From Marinitoga aeolica (GTDB lineage: Bacteria; Thermotogota; Thermotogae; Petrotogales; Petrotogaceae): a stretch of DNA of 64,000 nt. Within the stretch, counting starts at the first letter, position 1. Each line of letters starts with the position of its first letter. Where the stretch lies: contig NZ_CP069362.1 of the NCBI RefSeq assembly GCF_029910535.1, positions 992,001 to 1,056,000 of the forward strand, read 5' to 3'. Position numbers and translations under genes: made by a program. Under the pieces are notes generated by a model. It was not told where the DNA came from and searched no databases. It worked only from the letters and a program-made list of their open reading frames with translations. Below are positions 35,251-44,123 of the stretch, in pieces.

Positions 35251-36002
35251 TTAACCAACTCCTGTATTTCTTTTGCAATTTTTCTTATATCTAATGCCGC
35301 TCTTGATTTTGGCGCATATTTTTTTATTGGTATTCCATGACTTGATGACTCTATAAGCTTTACATCATTTCTAAGTGGAGTTAATACCTTTTTTTCTCCA
35401 AAAATTCTCTTTAACTCATTTATTATTTCCTTTGAAATTTTTGTCCTTTTATCAACCATTGTCGGAATTACACCAAGAAATTTTAAATCTGGATTTTCAG
35501 TATTTACTTTATAATAGATTTCCATCATTTGAGATAGTCCTACTAAAGACAGGAAATCACTTTTTACTGGTATTAATAAATAATCAGAAGCGTTTAACGC
35601 ATTAATCGTCAATAATCCTAAACTTGGAGGTGTATCTATAAAAATATAATCGTATTTATTATGAAAATCTATTAATATATCCTTTAAAACAAAATTTCTT
35701 CCTTCATATGATGCTAATTCAATTTCAAGTGCTGCTAAATTTTGGTTTGATGGAATAATATCTATATTATGAATATTTAAAGTTTTATTTTGATATTTCC
35801 CTGTATTTAAATAATCCACTATCATCTCATATATTCCATACTTCACATCAAAAGGATTTATGCCTGCATAAACAGTTGAATGTGCTTGAGAATCAAAATC
35901 TATTAATAATGTTTTTTTATTCATAACATTGGCTAAATTATATGCAAGTGTTGTTTTCCCACTACCACCTTTTCTATTAGCGAAAACAATAACTTCAGCC
36001 AT
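35247..36002 (-). CDS. ParA-like ATPase for chemosensory cluster positioning
   Basis: 251 residues. Deviant Walker A NRKGGSGKTT at 9-18 with the signature Lys, switch I region LIDFDSQAHST, Walker B FIDTPPSLGLLT near 120, and the usual C-terminal KSRAALDIRKIAKEI. ParA-type proteins embedded in che operons (PpfA in Rhodobacter, ParC in Vibrio) place and segregate chemoreceptor clusters rather than plasmids. Position between cheA and the TPR/receptor genes supports that role here. ATG 36002 overlaps the CheA stop by one base. Confidence 0.88.
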   Translation of the reverse strand: MAEVIVFANRKGGSGKTTLAYNLANVMNKKTLLIDFDSQAHSTVYAGINPFDVKYGIYEMIVDYLNTGKYQNKTLNIHNIDIIPSNQNLAALEIELASYEGRNFVLKDILIDFHNKYDYIFIDTPPSLGLLTINALNASDYLLIPVKSDFLSLVGLSQMMEIYYKVNTENPDLKFLGVIPTMVDKRTKISKEIINELKRIFGEKKVLTPLRNDVKLIESSSHGIPIKKYAPKSRAALDIRKIAKEIQELVK

Positions 36003-37879
36003 TATATCACCAATCCTGATGGTCTAAGAATCAATACTATATCTCCATTTCCTAAAATTGTTGAACCATATATAAATTTATGTTTTAAATATTCTGGTAA
36101 TGGTTTAACCAAAAATTCATTCTCTTCTATCAATTCATCTATTAATATAGCTGCATTACCATTATCAATTATAACCATCGGTAATAAATCATATTTATAT
36201 TCTCTACTTATTATCTCTTCATATGAATATTCCTTATTCTCTAAAATACCCTTTAAATCAAAAACGGGAATAATTTCATCATTATATTCAACAAATATCT
36301 GATTAGAATAGTTATGTATTTTATCTTTTTTTACCTTAATAATCTTCTCTACCTCTTCAAATGGAAAGATATATTTATTTTCTTCAATATAAAACATGAT
36401 GCCCTCTACATTCATTAATGAATTAGGAATTTTTAATGTGATTTTTGTTCCCTGTCCTTTTTTAGTTTCGATAAAAATCTTTCCATTCAATTTTTCTATG
36501 TTATTTTTTACCACATCCATTCCTACTCCGCGCCCAGAGATTTCTGTAACCTCTTCTGCAGTGCTAAATCCCGGTTCAAAAATATAATTAATAATTTCTT
36601 CATCTGATTTTTCCGTATTAAGCCCTAATTCTTTTGCTTTCTTTCTAATTTTTTCTGAATCAATACCACGTCCATCGTCAATAACTTCAATATACACATA
36701 ACCACTTTCATAATACACATTTGTTTTTATTAATCCTTCTTCATTTTTACCAAGCTTTTTTCTTTCCTCAATAGTTTCTATTCCATGGTCAATTGCATTT
36801 CTAATTAAATGAGTTAGCGGATCAGATAAGTTTTCCAATAAAATTCTATCCAATTCTATATTTTCACCTGAGATTTCATATGATATTTTTTTATTTTTTT
36901 CTTTAGCTAACTCCCTTATTAATCTTTTATATCTATATAATAATTCCTTTATAGGCACCATTTTCAAACTTAAAATCTGCTCCTGAAGATTAACACTTAT
37001 CTTGTCTAAATTTGAAAAAATCATGGAATATTCTTTATATAATACCGGAGATATCTTATATAATTCTTTTAACAAAAATGATGAAGTATTTTTTATAGTT
37101 ATTAATTCACCTACTAAATTCATTATGTTATTAATCTTTTTGATATCTACTCTAATTGTATCTGAAAATTCTATACTAACATCTTCAACCTTTTCATCTT
37201 TCTTATTATATAAAATTTTATCAAATTCATCAATGGTTTTTTTAATGCTATTTTTATTCTTTTGTTGAATATATTTTATTATTTCTTCAAACTTGTGAAT
37301 TAGTTTCTTATTGTCTATTTTCATTAGAATATTCATAATAGGCTTTTTCATTCTTTCTATTTGAAGCATATCATATTCTTCTGCATTTATTAAATATTCA
37401 AAAAATTGTTCTTTTAAATTTATTAATAATTTCAATTTCGTTTCTATTAAACTCGTTTCTTTATCCTTTTTTATTTTTATATTTTCAATATTTTTCATAA
37501 AATCTGAAATATCTATACTTACACTTTCATCCTCAAATGATTTTCTTATTTTTTTTATCAGGTCTAATCCCTCATATAACATATCGATTTTTTTTTCGTC
37601 CATCTTTTCTCCAAGAGTTAATGTCAAATCCTCCAATTTATGTGAAATATTTTCTAAAGCTTTTATCTTTTCAATATATCTATCGGGTATTTCCATAGAT
37701 AATAATAGCCTTGATATTCCCTTCAGGCTATGAAATCCTCGCATTATTGAATTAGTTAATTTAAAATTTCTCGTTTTTTCAAAATCAACCAAATTCATTT
37801 CAATTAAATTGATGTTTTCTTCCACTTCTTCATGGAAATCGGTTAATATACCTTCTATAAACTTTTTATCAAAATTCAT
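36002..37879 (-). CDS. cheA: Chemotaxis histidine kinase CheA
   Basis: 625 residues from ATG 37879 (GGAGAGG upstream; TTG 37894 lies before that site). P1 phosphotransfer domain with His50 in RGFHSLKGISR. A middle region without a clear P2 domain. P3 dimerisation (about 250-310; IMNLVGELITIKN), P4 ATPase (DPLTHLIRNAIDHGIE, DDGRGID, FEPGFSTA, GRGVGMDVV) and P5 CheW-like domain (490-625). All catalytic boxes are intact. Signals to CheY, CheB and possibly the other receivers in the cluster. Two bases separate it from cheY. Confidence 0.96.
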   Translation of the reverse strand: MNFDKKFIEGILTDFHEEVEENINLIEMNLVDFEKTRNFKLTNSIMRGFHSLKGISRLLLSMEIPDRYIEKIKALENISHKLEDLTLTLGEKMDEKKIDMLYEGLDLIKKIRKSFEDESVSIDISDFMKNIENIKIKKDKETSLIETKLKLLINLKEQFFEYLINAEEYDMLQIERMKKPIMNILMKIDNKKLIHKFEEIIKYIQQKNKNSIKKTIDEFDKILYNKKDEKVEDVSIEFSDTIRVDIKKINNIMNLVGELITIKNTSSFLLKELYKISPVLYKEYSMIFSNLDKISVNLQEQILSLKMVPIKELLYRYKRLIRELAKEKNKKISYEISGENIELDRILLENLSDPLTHLIRNAIDHGIETIEERKKLGKNEEGLIKTNVYYESGYVYIEVIDDGRGIDSEKIRKKAKELGLNTEKSDEEIINYIFEPGFSTAEEVTEISGRGVGMDVVKNNIEKLNGKIFIETKKGQGTKITLKIPNSLMNVEGIMFYIEENKYIFPFEEVEKIIKVKKDKIHNYSNQIFVEYNDEIIPVFDLKGILENKEYSYEEIISREYKYDLLPMVIIDNGNAAILIDELIEENEFLVKPLPEYLKHKFIYGSTILGNGDIVLILRPSGLVI

Positions 37880-37880
37880 T

Positions 37881-38252
37881 TTAATCCTCTCCAAGCGCTA
37901 TGTTTACACTTTCTATTAATGATTCTGGGTCTGATGGTTTTACTATATAAAAATTGGCTCCTACTTCAAACCCTTTCATTTTATTTGTAGATTTATCTAA
38001 CGTCGTTACAATAATTATTGGTATGTCTTTATAATTTTCATCTTCTCTAATCTTTTTTATCATTGTATAACCATCGAGATTTGGCATATTTAAATCCGTT
38101 AATATAAGATCTATATCTCCTTCTCTATATAATATATCTAAAGCCTTTGCACCGTCTTCTGCTTCAAGTACCTCATATCCTGCCGCTTTTAAAATACTGG
38201 CATGATAACTTCTTGTCATCTTAGAATCATCTATTACAAGAATTTTATACAT
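37881..38252 (-). CDS. cheY: CheY-type response regulator
   Basis: 123 residues, a single receiver domain: ILVIDDSKMTRSYH, phospho-Asp in LILTDLNMPNLDGY, Thr in IIVTTLD, Lys in IVKPSDPE. The alpha4 face has the aromatic-free sequence GFEVGANFYIVK. As no flagellar genes are nearby, its target may not be the flagellar switch. Overlaps cheR by 8 bases. Confidence 0.93.
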   Translation of the reverse strand: MYKILVIDDSKMTRSYHASILKAAGYEVLEAEDGAKALDILYREGDIDLILTDLNMPNLDGYTMIKKIREDENYKDIPIIIVTTLDKSTNKMKGFEVGANFYIVKPSDPESLIESVNIALGED

Positions 38253-39084
38253 TATTTGCCCCTCCTTCAGACGGTTTTTGATATAATATGAAATCGTTTG
38301 CCTTTACAATCCTGAAAGCATTTGTTATTCTGTTTATAGATTCAGAATGACCTAAAAATATATAGCCCCCTTCATTTAAAATCGTATAAAATTTAGTTAC
38401 AATCTTTTTTCTAATTTCATCTGAAAAATATATAAACACATTTCTGCAAAAGATAAAATCATAATCATCATCTAATTTTTCATATGTTTCATCTTCAATT
38501 AAATTAAGATTATATATATTTACTTTATCTTTCACTATATCCTTTACTTTATAATTATTTCCTTCTTTTTCAAAATATTTTGCTAAATATTCTTTAGGTA
38601 CATCTCTAATAGAATAATCACTATATACTGCACTTCTTGCCTTTAATACCATTATTGGATCAATATCCAGAGCATCTATTTTATAATCAAAACCATAATC
38701 AAGCATTTCCTTTAAAATTATAGATAATGTATAAGGTTCTTCACCAGAGGCACTACCAGCAGATAACACTTTAATATATTTATTACTTTTCCTTTTAATT
38801 ACATCATTTAATGCATATTCTGCAAAAACTTTTAATTGAGGAAATTCTCTAAAAAAATACGTCTCATTTATTGTTATTTCGCTTATTAGTTTTTTTAACT
38901 CCATCTCAGAGTATTCGCTTTTTACTAAAAAATTGTAATATGTTTCAGGATTATCTAATGCGAGTTTTTTTATCCTTTTAATAACCCTGTTTTTAAAAAA
39001 ATACATCCTTTTCTCTTCAATATATATTCCTGTTTTTTCATATATATAATCTCTTATTTTATTATAATTTATTGTATCTACCAT
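38245..39084 (-). CDS. cheR: Chemotaxis methyltransferase CheR
   Basis: 279 residues. N-terminal helical domain (1-75) and S-adenosylmethionine-binding domain: FFREFPQLKVFAEY, VLSAGSASGEEPYTLSIIL, IDALDIDPIMVLKARSAVYS, FDFIFCRNVFIYFS and FLGHSESI. Methylates receptor glutamates. No TPR extension. ATG 39084 with GGAGATG upstream, overlapping the HEAT gene by 7 bases. Confidence 0.95.
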   Translation of the reverse strand: MVDTINYNKIRDYIYEKTGIYIEEKRMYFFKNRVIKRIKKLALDNPETYYNFLVKSEYSEMELKKLISEITINETYFFREFPQLKVFAEYALNDVIKRKSNKYIKVLSAGSASGEEPYTLSIILKEMLDYGFDYKIDALDIDPIMVLKARSAVYSDYSIRDVPKEYLAKYFEKEGNNYKVKDIVKDKVNIYNLNLIEDETYEKLDDDYDFIFCRNVFIYFSDEIRKKIVTKFYTILNEGGYIFLGHSESINRITNAFRIVKANDFILYQKPSEGGANNV

Positions 39085-40127
39085 TCTTTCATCTCCAAAA
39101 AAACATCATCAATAATTGCTCTAACTTCTTCAGAAAATTTTTCTTTAACTTCTTGAAGATCCTCTTTTAGAGACGTTAATTTTCTTTCATTTACTATTTC
39201 AACTGCTGCCATTATTCCTTCATCATTTAAATATTTTATATTTTCTTTCAATATATCCTCAATTTCATCTTCAAACAAATTGTTTAAAACAATCAAAATA
39301 TCGTATTTATATGTATCAAAATCCTCTGACTTCAAAATATCTATCAATATTTCCCCTAATTTATTTTTTAATTTTTGATATATTTTTATATTTTTATAAT
39401 TCCTGAAAATATATTCCAGAAAATCATTTATAATCATTTTTTTATGTTTATTGTTAGCAAAAAAATCTATGCATTCAAAAACATTTTTTCTGCTGAATAT
39501 ATATTTAGAATATGGTATAATCAGATATGGTTTATTTAATTTTTTTATTTTTTCATCTATTATTTTATCTGTTTTTTCATTACCTATTAAAGACAGAGTT
39601 TCAAGTATAGTGGTAATTAAAAATGGATTTTTTGCTGTTTTTAATTTTTCTGATATCTCTTCAGCATATTCATTCGCTCCTAATAATCCCAAATACTCTA
39701 TTGCTGCAATTTGATTATTTATATCTGGATCGTTCAAACATTTAGCTATATATTTAATTGCTTCTTTTTCTTTTGTCCTATAAAGTCCATCTAATGCATA
39801 TTTTCTAATATCTTTATCTTCACTTTCAATTAATTTTCCTAATACCTTAATTTTTTTTGATATACTTAAAAGGGATAATGCAAATTCTTTTAATAATAAT
39901 TTTTCATCACTTAATAAATTCAAAAATAATTCATCTGGAATATTCTCTAAATTTAACTGCTTTAAAGTATTGATTATGGCTTCTTGAACTATTATATTAT
40001 TTTCGTATTTTAACATTTTAAATAAATCTTTCGCATATTTGTTCTTTTGCTCTTCAGCAATTATCTCAAGTGCTTTTAAAAGCTCTTTTTCATTAGAAGA
40101 ATATAACATTTTTTTTATATTCATCAT
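39078..40127 (-). CDS. HEAT-repeat protein at the head of the chemosensory operon
   Basis: 349 residues made of helical HEAT or PBS-lyase-like repeats of about 30 residues, e.g. LLSDEKLLLKEFALSLLSI, LIESEDKDIRKYALDGLYR, CLNDPDINNQIAAIEYLGLLG. No signal peptide, membrane helix or catalytic motif. Such repeats bind partners; HEAT proteins are found in some non-flagellar chemosensory clusters as scaffolds or regulators. ATG 40127 with AAGGAGAG upstream. First gene of the operon. Confidence 0.75.
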   Translation of the reverse strand: MMNIKKMLYSSNEKELLKALEIIAEEQKNKYAKDLFKMLKYENNIIVQEAIINTLKQLNLENIPDELFLNLLSDEKLLLKEFALSLLSISKKIKVLGKLIESEDKDIRKYALDGLYRTKEKEAIKYIAKCLNDPDINNQIAAIEYLGLLGANEYAEEISEKLKTAKNPFLITTILETLSLIGNEKTDKIIDEKIKKLNKPYLIIPYSKYIFSRKNVFECIDFFANNKHKKMIINDFLEYIFRNYKNIKIYQKLKNKLGEILIDILKSEDFDTYKYDILIVLNNLFEDEIEDILKENIKYLNDEGIMAAVEIVNERKLTSLKEDLQEVKEKFSEEVRAIIDDVFLEMKEW

Positions 40128-40157
40128 AATCTCTCCTTTACTCTAAACCTCATTGAA

Positions 40158-40163
40158 ATTATA
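40158..40163 (-). promoter_or_regulatory. -10 element of the chemosensory operon
   Basis: TATAAT on the minus strand, about 31 bases before the HEAT gene start; no clear -35 partner at 17 bases. A plus-strand TATAAT at 40250-40255 would serve the divergent cheX-like unit. The 160-base divergent region shows no other feature I can support. Confidence 0.45.
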
Positions 40164-40287
40164 CCACATTTTAACACCAACTCTAAAATATCTTTAATTC
40201 TATATTACTTTAATAATATAATTTACATTTATTATTTTCGTTTTTATGCTATAATTATAATAATAGATATTTTTAGAGGTGTTAAAT

Positions 40288-40785
40288 ATGAAAGAAAATT
40301 TAATACAGCAGGGAATTAAAAAAGCTGAACATATTTTAAAAGAATTAACTGGACTTGATATAAAAATGAGCTCTAATCCTCCTAAAAAAATAAAATTAAG
40401 AGAAAATATAAATAAAAATTTTTATATTATGTTTAAATCTGCAAAAAACGCAAATAAAATATGGGATTTTTACTTTACACTATTATCTTCTGATTTTCTA
40501 AAATTTTTGGGGTTAATAGAACAATTTAAAAACATAGAAAATATTCAACCAGAGGATGTATTGGATTCTTTTTTAGAAATAGGTAATATTATTTGTGGAA
40601 ATGTTATTAGCGTAATTGCAAAAAATGAAAAAAATTTAATTTTTACACCTCCAATAATATATAAATTCTCAGAAGTCGAAGATAAAATTATAACTGGTAT
40701 TACAATCAAATTCGAAGTAGAAACATTAAATATTTCAGGATATCTTTTATTTGCATATAGCGAGGGGATTAATGATGGAAATTGA
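40288..40785 (+). CDS. CheX/CheC-like chemotaxis phosphatase
   Basis: 165 residues from ATG 40288 (GAGGTG upstream; GTG 40279 is inside that site). The segment DSFLEIGNIICGNVISVIA (about 91-109) matches the CheC/CheX active-site helix with its conserved Glu and Asn (ExxN). The family dephosphorylates CheY-P. Only one such helix is seen, as in CheX. Divergent from the main operon and overlapping the histidine kinase gene by 14 bases. Confidence 0.7.
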   Translation: MKENLIQQGIKKAEHILKELTGLDIKMSSNPPKKIKLRENINKNFYIMFKSAKNANKIWDFYFTLLSSDFLKFLGLIEQFKNIENIQPEDVLDSFLEIGNIICGNVISVIAKNEKNLIFTPPIIYKFSEVEDKIITGITIKFEVETLNISGYLLFAYSEGINDGN

Positions 40786-42085
40786 TATTAATAATTTAAA
40801 CACTCCCATTGCTATAATTGATATTGATGGAAACATTCTTAATAGCAATTTTTCTTTTGACGTTTTTTTTAAAGAAAAAAATTTGTTTAACTTAATTAAT
40901 CCACTTTTTCATTCTATGCTAAAAAGTATTTTGAAGAATCATTCTACATTTTATTCATCTGAAAGAAAAAATAAAAAAATCTTTAAAAATAAAAACTATT
41001 TTATTTTAAATCTTCATCCTTTAAATGAAAAAGAATATATAATGGAGTTATATCCAAAATCAAAAGAATATATATCTGAAATAAGCATTAATACCAAACT
41101 TAAATATCTTTATTCACTAACAGATTTCTATAATAAAAGTCTATCTTTTTTATTTTCAATTCAATATTTAAATAAAGATGAAATTGAAGAAAATTTTATT
41201 AAATTAATTCAACATAATGATTTTATTTTATTTATTTCAAAAGAGAAGGAAAGCCCCTATTATTTTGAATTTTTTGAAAATACTTATTATTACAAATTAA
41301 AAAAAGATATCCCTTTAAATATTATTCCTCTTATTAACAATTCTATTGAAATATTATCAAAACATTCTGAAAGTATTTTTAATATATTTTCTAAAAGAGA
41401 AGGAACAAAGGTATTCGATTATCTTGAAATCGCAAATAATTTAATCGTTGGTATGTTTCATGAAATAAATAACCCTCTATCTATTGTTTTAATGAAATCG
41501 GAAATGTTAAGTAATTTAATAGATGAAAAATATCAAGGATATGTTAAAAGTATTATTGATAATGTATATAGAATAATTGAAATTACAGGGTTATTTAAAG
41601 CTTTAGTAAAAGGTGAAATTTCACAAACAAAAATCGATTTAATAGAAATTATAAAAAATGTTGTGAAATTTATGCGTTTTAAAGCACCTTCGAATATAAA
41701 AATAAATTTAAGTTCTAATTCCTGGGAACCACACTATATTAAAGGTAACAAACAAGAATTAATGATCGTCTTTTCAAATTTAATAGAAAATGCTATTGAA
41801 GCTATTAACTCCACCAAAAAAACAGGATTTATTAACATTTCAATTAATGAACTCCCAACCTTTTATACTGTAATTATTGAAGATAACGGAGAAGGTATCC
41901 CTAAAGAAAATATTAAGAAAATTTTTGAACCATTTTTTACCACAAAATCAAAACATGGTATGGGATATGGTCTCTTTTTCGTATATAATATATGTCTAAA
42001 GCATAAAATTGAAATTAATGTTGATAGTAAAGTAAATAAAGGAACCAAATTTATATTAAAAATTTCTAAAATAAAGGGGGATTAA
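40772..42085 (+). CDS. Cytoplasmic sensor histidine kinase
   Basis: 437 residues from ATG 40772 (or 40775), with GAGGGG upstream. N-terminal PAS-like segment (IAIIDIDGNILNSNFSFDVFF), a middle region of unknown fold, then intact kinase boxes: H-box GMFHEINNPLSIVLMKSE, N-box NLIENAIEAI, G1 DNGEGIP, F-box FEPFFTTKSKHGMGYGL. No membrane segment. Probably phosphorylates the response regulator 2 bases downstream, and perhaps its near-twin at 28866. Confidence 0.88.
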   Translation: MMEIDINNLNTPIAIIDIDGNILNSNFSFDVFFKEKNLFNLINPLFHSMLKSILKNHSTFYSSERKNKKIFKNKNYFILNLHPLNEKEYIMELYPKSKEYISEISINTKLKYLYSLTDFYNKSLSFLFSIQYLNKDEIEENFIKLIQHNDFILFISKEKESPYYFEFFENTYYYKLKKDIPLNIIPLINNSIEILSKHSESIFNIFSKREGTKVFDYLEIANNLIVGMFHEINNPLSIVLMKSEMLSNLIDEKYQGYVKSIIDNVYRIIEITGLFKALVKGEISQTKIDLIEIIKNVVKFMRFKAPSNIKINLSSNSWEPHYIKGNKQELMIVFSNLIENAIEAINSTKKTGFINISINELPTFYTVIIEDNGEGIPKENIKKIFEPFFTTKSKHGMGYGLFFVYNICLKHKIEINVDSKVNKGTKFILKISKIKGD

Positions 42086-42087
42086 AA

Positions 42088-42492
42088 ATGGCCTGGAAAG
42101 TATTAATAGTTGATGATGAACCTGGCATTAGAGAAGTTTTAAAGGATTATATTGAAATGAATTTTGAACACACAAAAATTGAAACTGCAGAAAATGCAGA
42201 TACTGCTTTAAAAAAAGTAACCGAAGACCAATACCATATTATTTTATTAGATATAGTAATGCCTGGACTTGATGCTTTTGAATTCTTAAGAAGGGTTAAA
42301 GATTTAAATTCACTCATACAGGTTATTATGATTACAGGAAACTCCACAATGGAAAGAGTTCTTGAATCTATAGAAGCAGGCGCTGATGATTATTTATTAA
42401 AACCTTTTTCCACAAAAGAAATTGAAGAAATATTAAAATGTTCATTTGCTAGAATAGAACGTTGGAGAAATGCCTTTAGAAATTCATTTTAG
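42088..42492 (+). CDS. Single-domain response regulator
   Basis: 134 residues. Receiver motif set complete: VLIVDDEPGIREVL, phospho-Asp in IILLDIVMPG near 54, Thr in IMITGNS, Lys in LLKPFSTKE. Ends FARIERWRNAFRNSF, similar to the tail of the regulator in the main operon. No output domain. Ends at a bidirectional terminator. Confidence 0.9.
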   Translation: MAWKVLIVDDEPGIREVLKDYIEMNFEHTKIETAENADTALKKVTEDQYHIILLDIVMPGLDAFEFLRRVKDLNSLIQVIMITGNSTMERVLESIEAGADDYLLKPFSTKEIEEILKCSFARIERWRNAFRNSF

Positions 42493-42525
42493 ACGAAACC
42501 TTAAAAAGGTTTCGTCTAATTTATT
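42491..42525. terminator. Bidirectional intrinsic terminator
   Basis: Perfect 12-bp stem AGACGAAACCTT/AAGGTTTCGTCT with an AAA loop and a T-rich tail, between the response regulator and the convergent HD-GYP gene. Confidence 0.92.
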
Positions 42526-44119
42526 TTTTTGATTCTAAATAATTAATGAATATGTCTACAATCATTGGATCAAATTGTGTTCCACTATTTTCTTTAATTC
42601 TTTTTATTGCTTCTTTCTTCAATAATGTTGTTCTATATGCCTTTTTTGTAATCATTTCTGCATAAGCATCAGCAACAGCTATTATTTTAGATTCTAAAGG
42701 TATTTCTTTACATTTTAGTCCTTCTGGATAACCTTTGCCATCACATCTTTCATGATGATATTTGACAATTTTAGCTAATTCTTTATCTCCCAAATATTTT
42801 AAAATAATATTATAGCCCAATAAAGTATGTTTTTTTATATTCTCATATTCCTCCAAAGTTAAAGCTGAACTTTTAACTAAAATATTTTGTGGTATTCCAA
42901 TTTTACCTATATCATGTAATATTGCTGCCCAATATAGTTTTTCTAATTGTTTTTCATCAAATCCCATTTCTTTTCCTATTAATGTCGCATAATATGCAGT
43001 TTTTTCAGAATGATTTAATTTATATGCAGTATTTTTATCAAATAAATTAATAAATGCTTTAATTAAATTTTTTGAAAACAATTTCTCTTTATTTAATCTG
43101 TCTTTCAATTCAATTAATGAATACAGTATATTTTCATATTTAGAAGATAAATCATATTTATCAACAAGATATTCTCTGTTTTTTTCATTTAATTTTATAA
43201 ATATATAATATGATGAAACTACTTTAATTTGATAAAAATCTCCTTCTATTTCTGAAAAAGTTATTATATTCATATTTTTTTCCTTAAACTCTCTTTTAAT
43301 TTTAAGCTTTTCTACCATTAAATTTTCATATCCTATACTATCTTTAATAATTATCTTATTATCCATTCTTTTAGCAAAAATCGCTTTTTCAAAAAAAGGT
43401 ATGATTTTTGCACAAATTCTTAAAGATTCTTTAATTAAATATTTTTCATCATCAGATGAAATTAACAATTGAGACAATTGATGAATAGAATCAATAAATA
43501 TTTTATACTTATTATGCATTTCTTCATTAAGTTTTTGGTATTCATAATTTTTGAATTTTAATTCTTTATTCAATTCATTTATTTTATCCTTTTCTATTTT
43601 ATTTTTTAAAAATATTTTTGCTAAATTTCCAAATAATTTCAATATATTTATTGAATCTTCAGAAAAAGTTTTATTGCTATTAGCATCTATATCAAGTGCA
43701 AATCCCATCCATATTTTCTCTGTTATTTTCAGATGGTATGCTATTGTTTGTTTGATAGGCGTTGACGCTTTTTTTATTATCCTATACGAATATTCAGACA
43801 TATTCTCCTTTGTTTTTTCTAATATATTTCCATCCACAAAAATTAATCCCTCTTTTAAATTTTTTCTATTAATATAAAACGTCATATTACATAATAAATT
43901 TTTATTATGTCCTACAGTTGCCAACCATATCCACGAATTCTTTTCTGGTATAATCATTATTAAAGAGCCATAATCTGCTTCAGGAATTGTTTTTATTGCT
44001 AATTCCAATAATTTTTCATAATATTCATCCATATTTTGTGTTTCATCAAAAATTGTTTCCAGCATTTCAATGAGTTTAGTAAAATTATTTACAACATTAC
44101 GGCTTAATTCAATATTCAT
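42521..44119 (-). CDS. GAF and HD-GYP domain protein, putative cyclic di-GMP phosphodiesterase
   Basis: 532 residues. N-terminal GAF-like domain (20-175; EADYGSLIMIIPEKNSWIWL), a coiled-coil linker (175-215; KDKINELNKELKFKNYEYQK), a second sensor-like region (215-330) and a complete HD-GYP domain (360-525): NHSEKTAYYA, ILHDIGKIGIP, KYHHERCDGKGYPEGL, VADAYAEMI and GTQFDP. Same architecture class as the HD-GYP in the chemosensory operon. Cytoplasmic. Followed 4 bases upstream by nadE on the same strand. Confidence 0.9.
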   Translation of the reverse strand: MNIELSRNVVNNFTKLIEMLETIFDETQNMDEYYEKLLELAIKTIPEADYGSLIMIIPEKNSWIWLATVGHNKNLLCNMTFYINRKNLKEGLIFVDGNILEKTKENMSEYSYRIIKKASTPIKQTIAYHLKITEKIWMGFALDIDANSNKTFSEDSINILKLFGNLAKIFLKNKIEKDKINELNKELKFKNYEYQKLNEEMHNKYKIFIDSIHQLSQLLISSDDEKYLIKESLRICAKIIPFFEKAIFAKRMDNKIIIKDSIGYENLMVEKLKIKREFKEKNMNIITFSEIEGDFYQIKVVSSYYIFIKLNEKNREYLVDKYDLSSKYENILYSLIELKDRLNKEKLFSKNLIKAFINLFDKNTAYKLNHSEKTAYYATLIGKEMGFDEKQLEKLYWAAILHDIGKIGIPQNILVKSSALTLEEYENIKKHTLLGYNIILKYLGDKELAKIVKYHHERCDGKGYPEGLKCKEIPLESKIIAVADAYAEMITKKAYRTTLLKKEAIKRIKENSGTQFDPMIVDIFINYLESKK

Positions 44120-44123
44120 ATTA

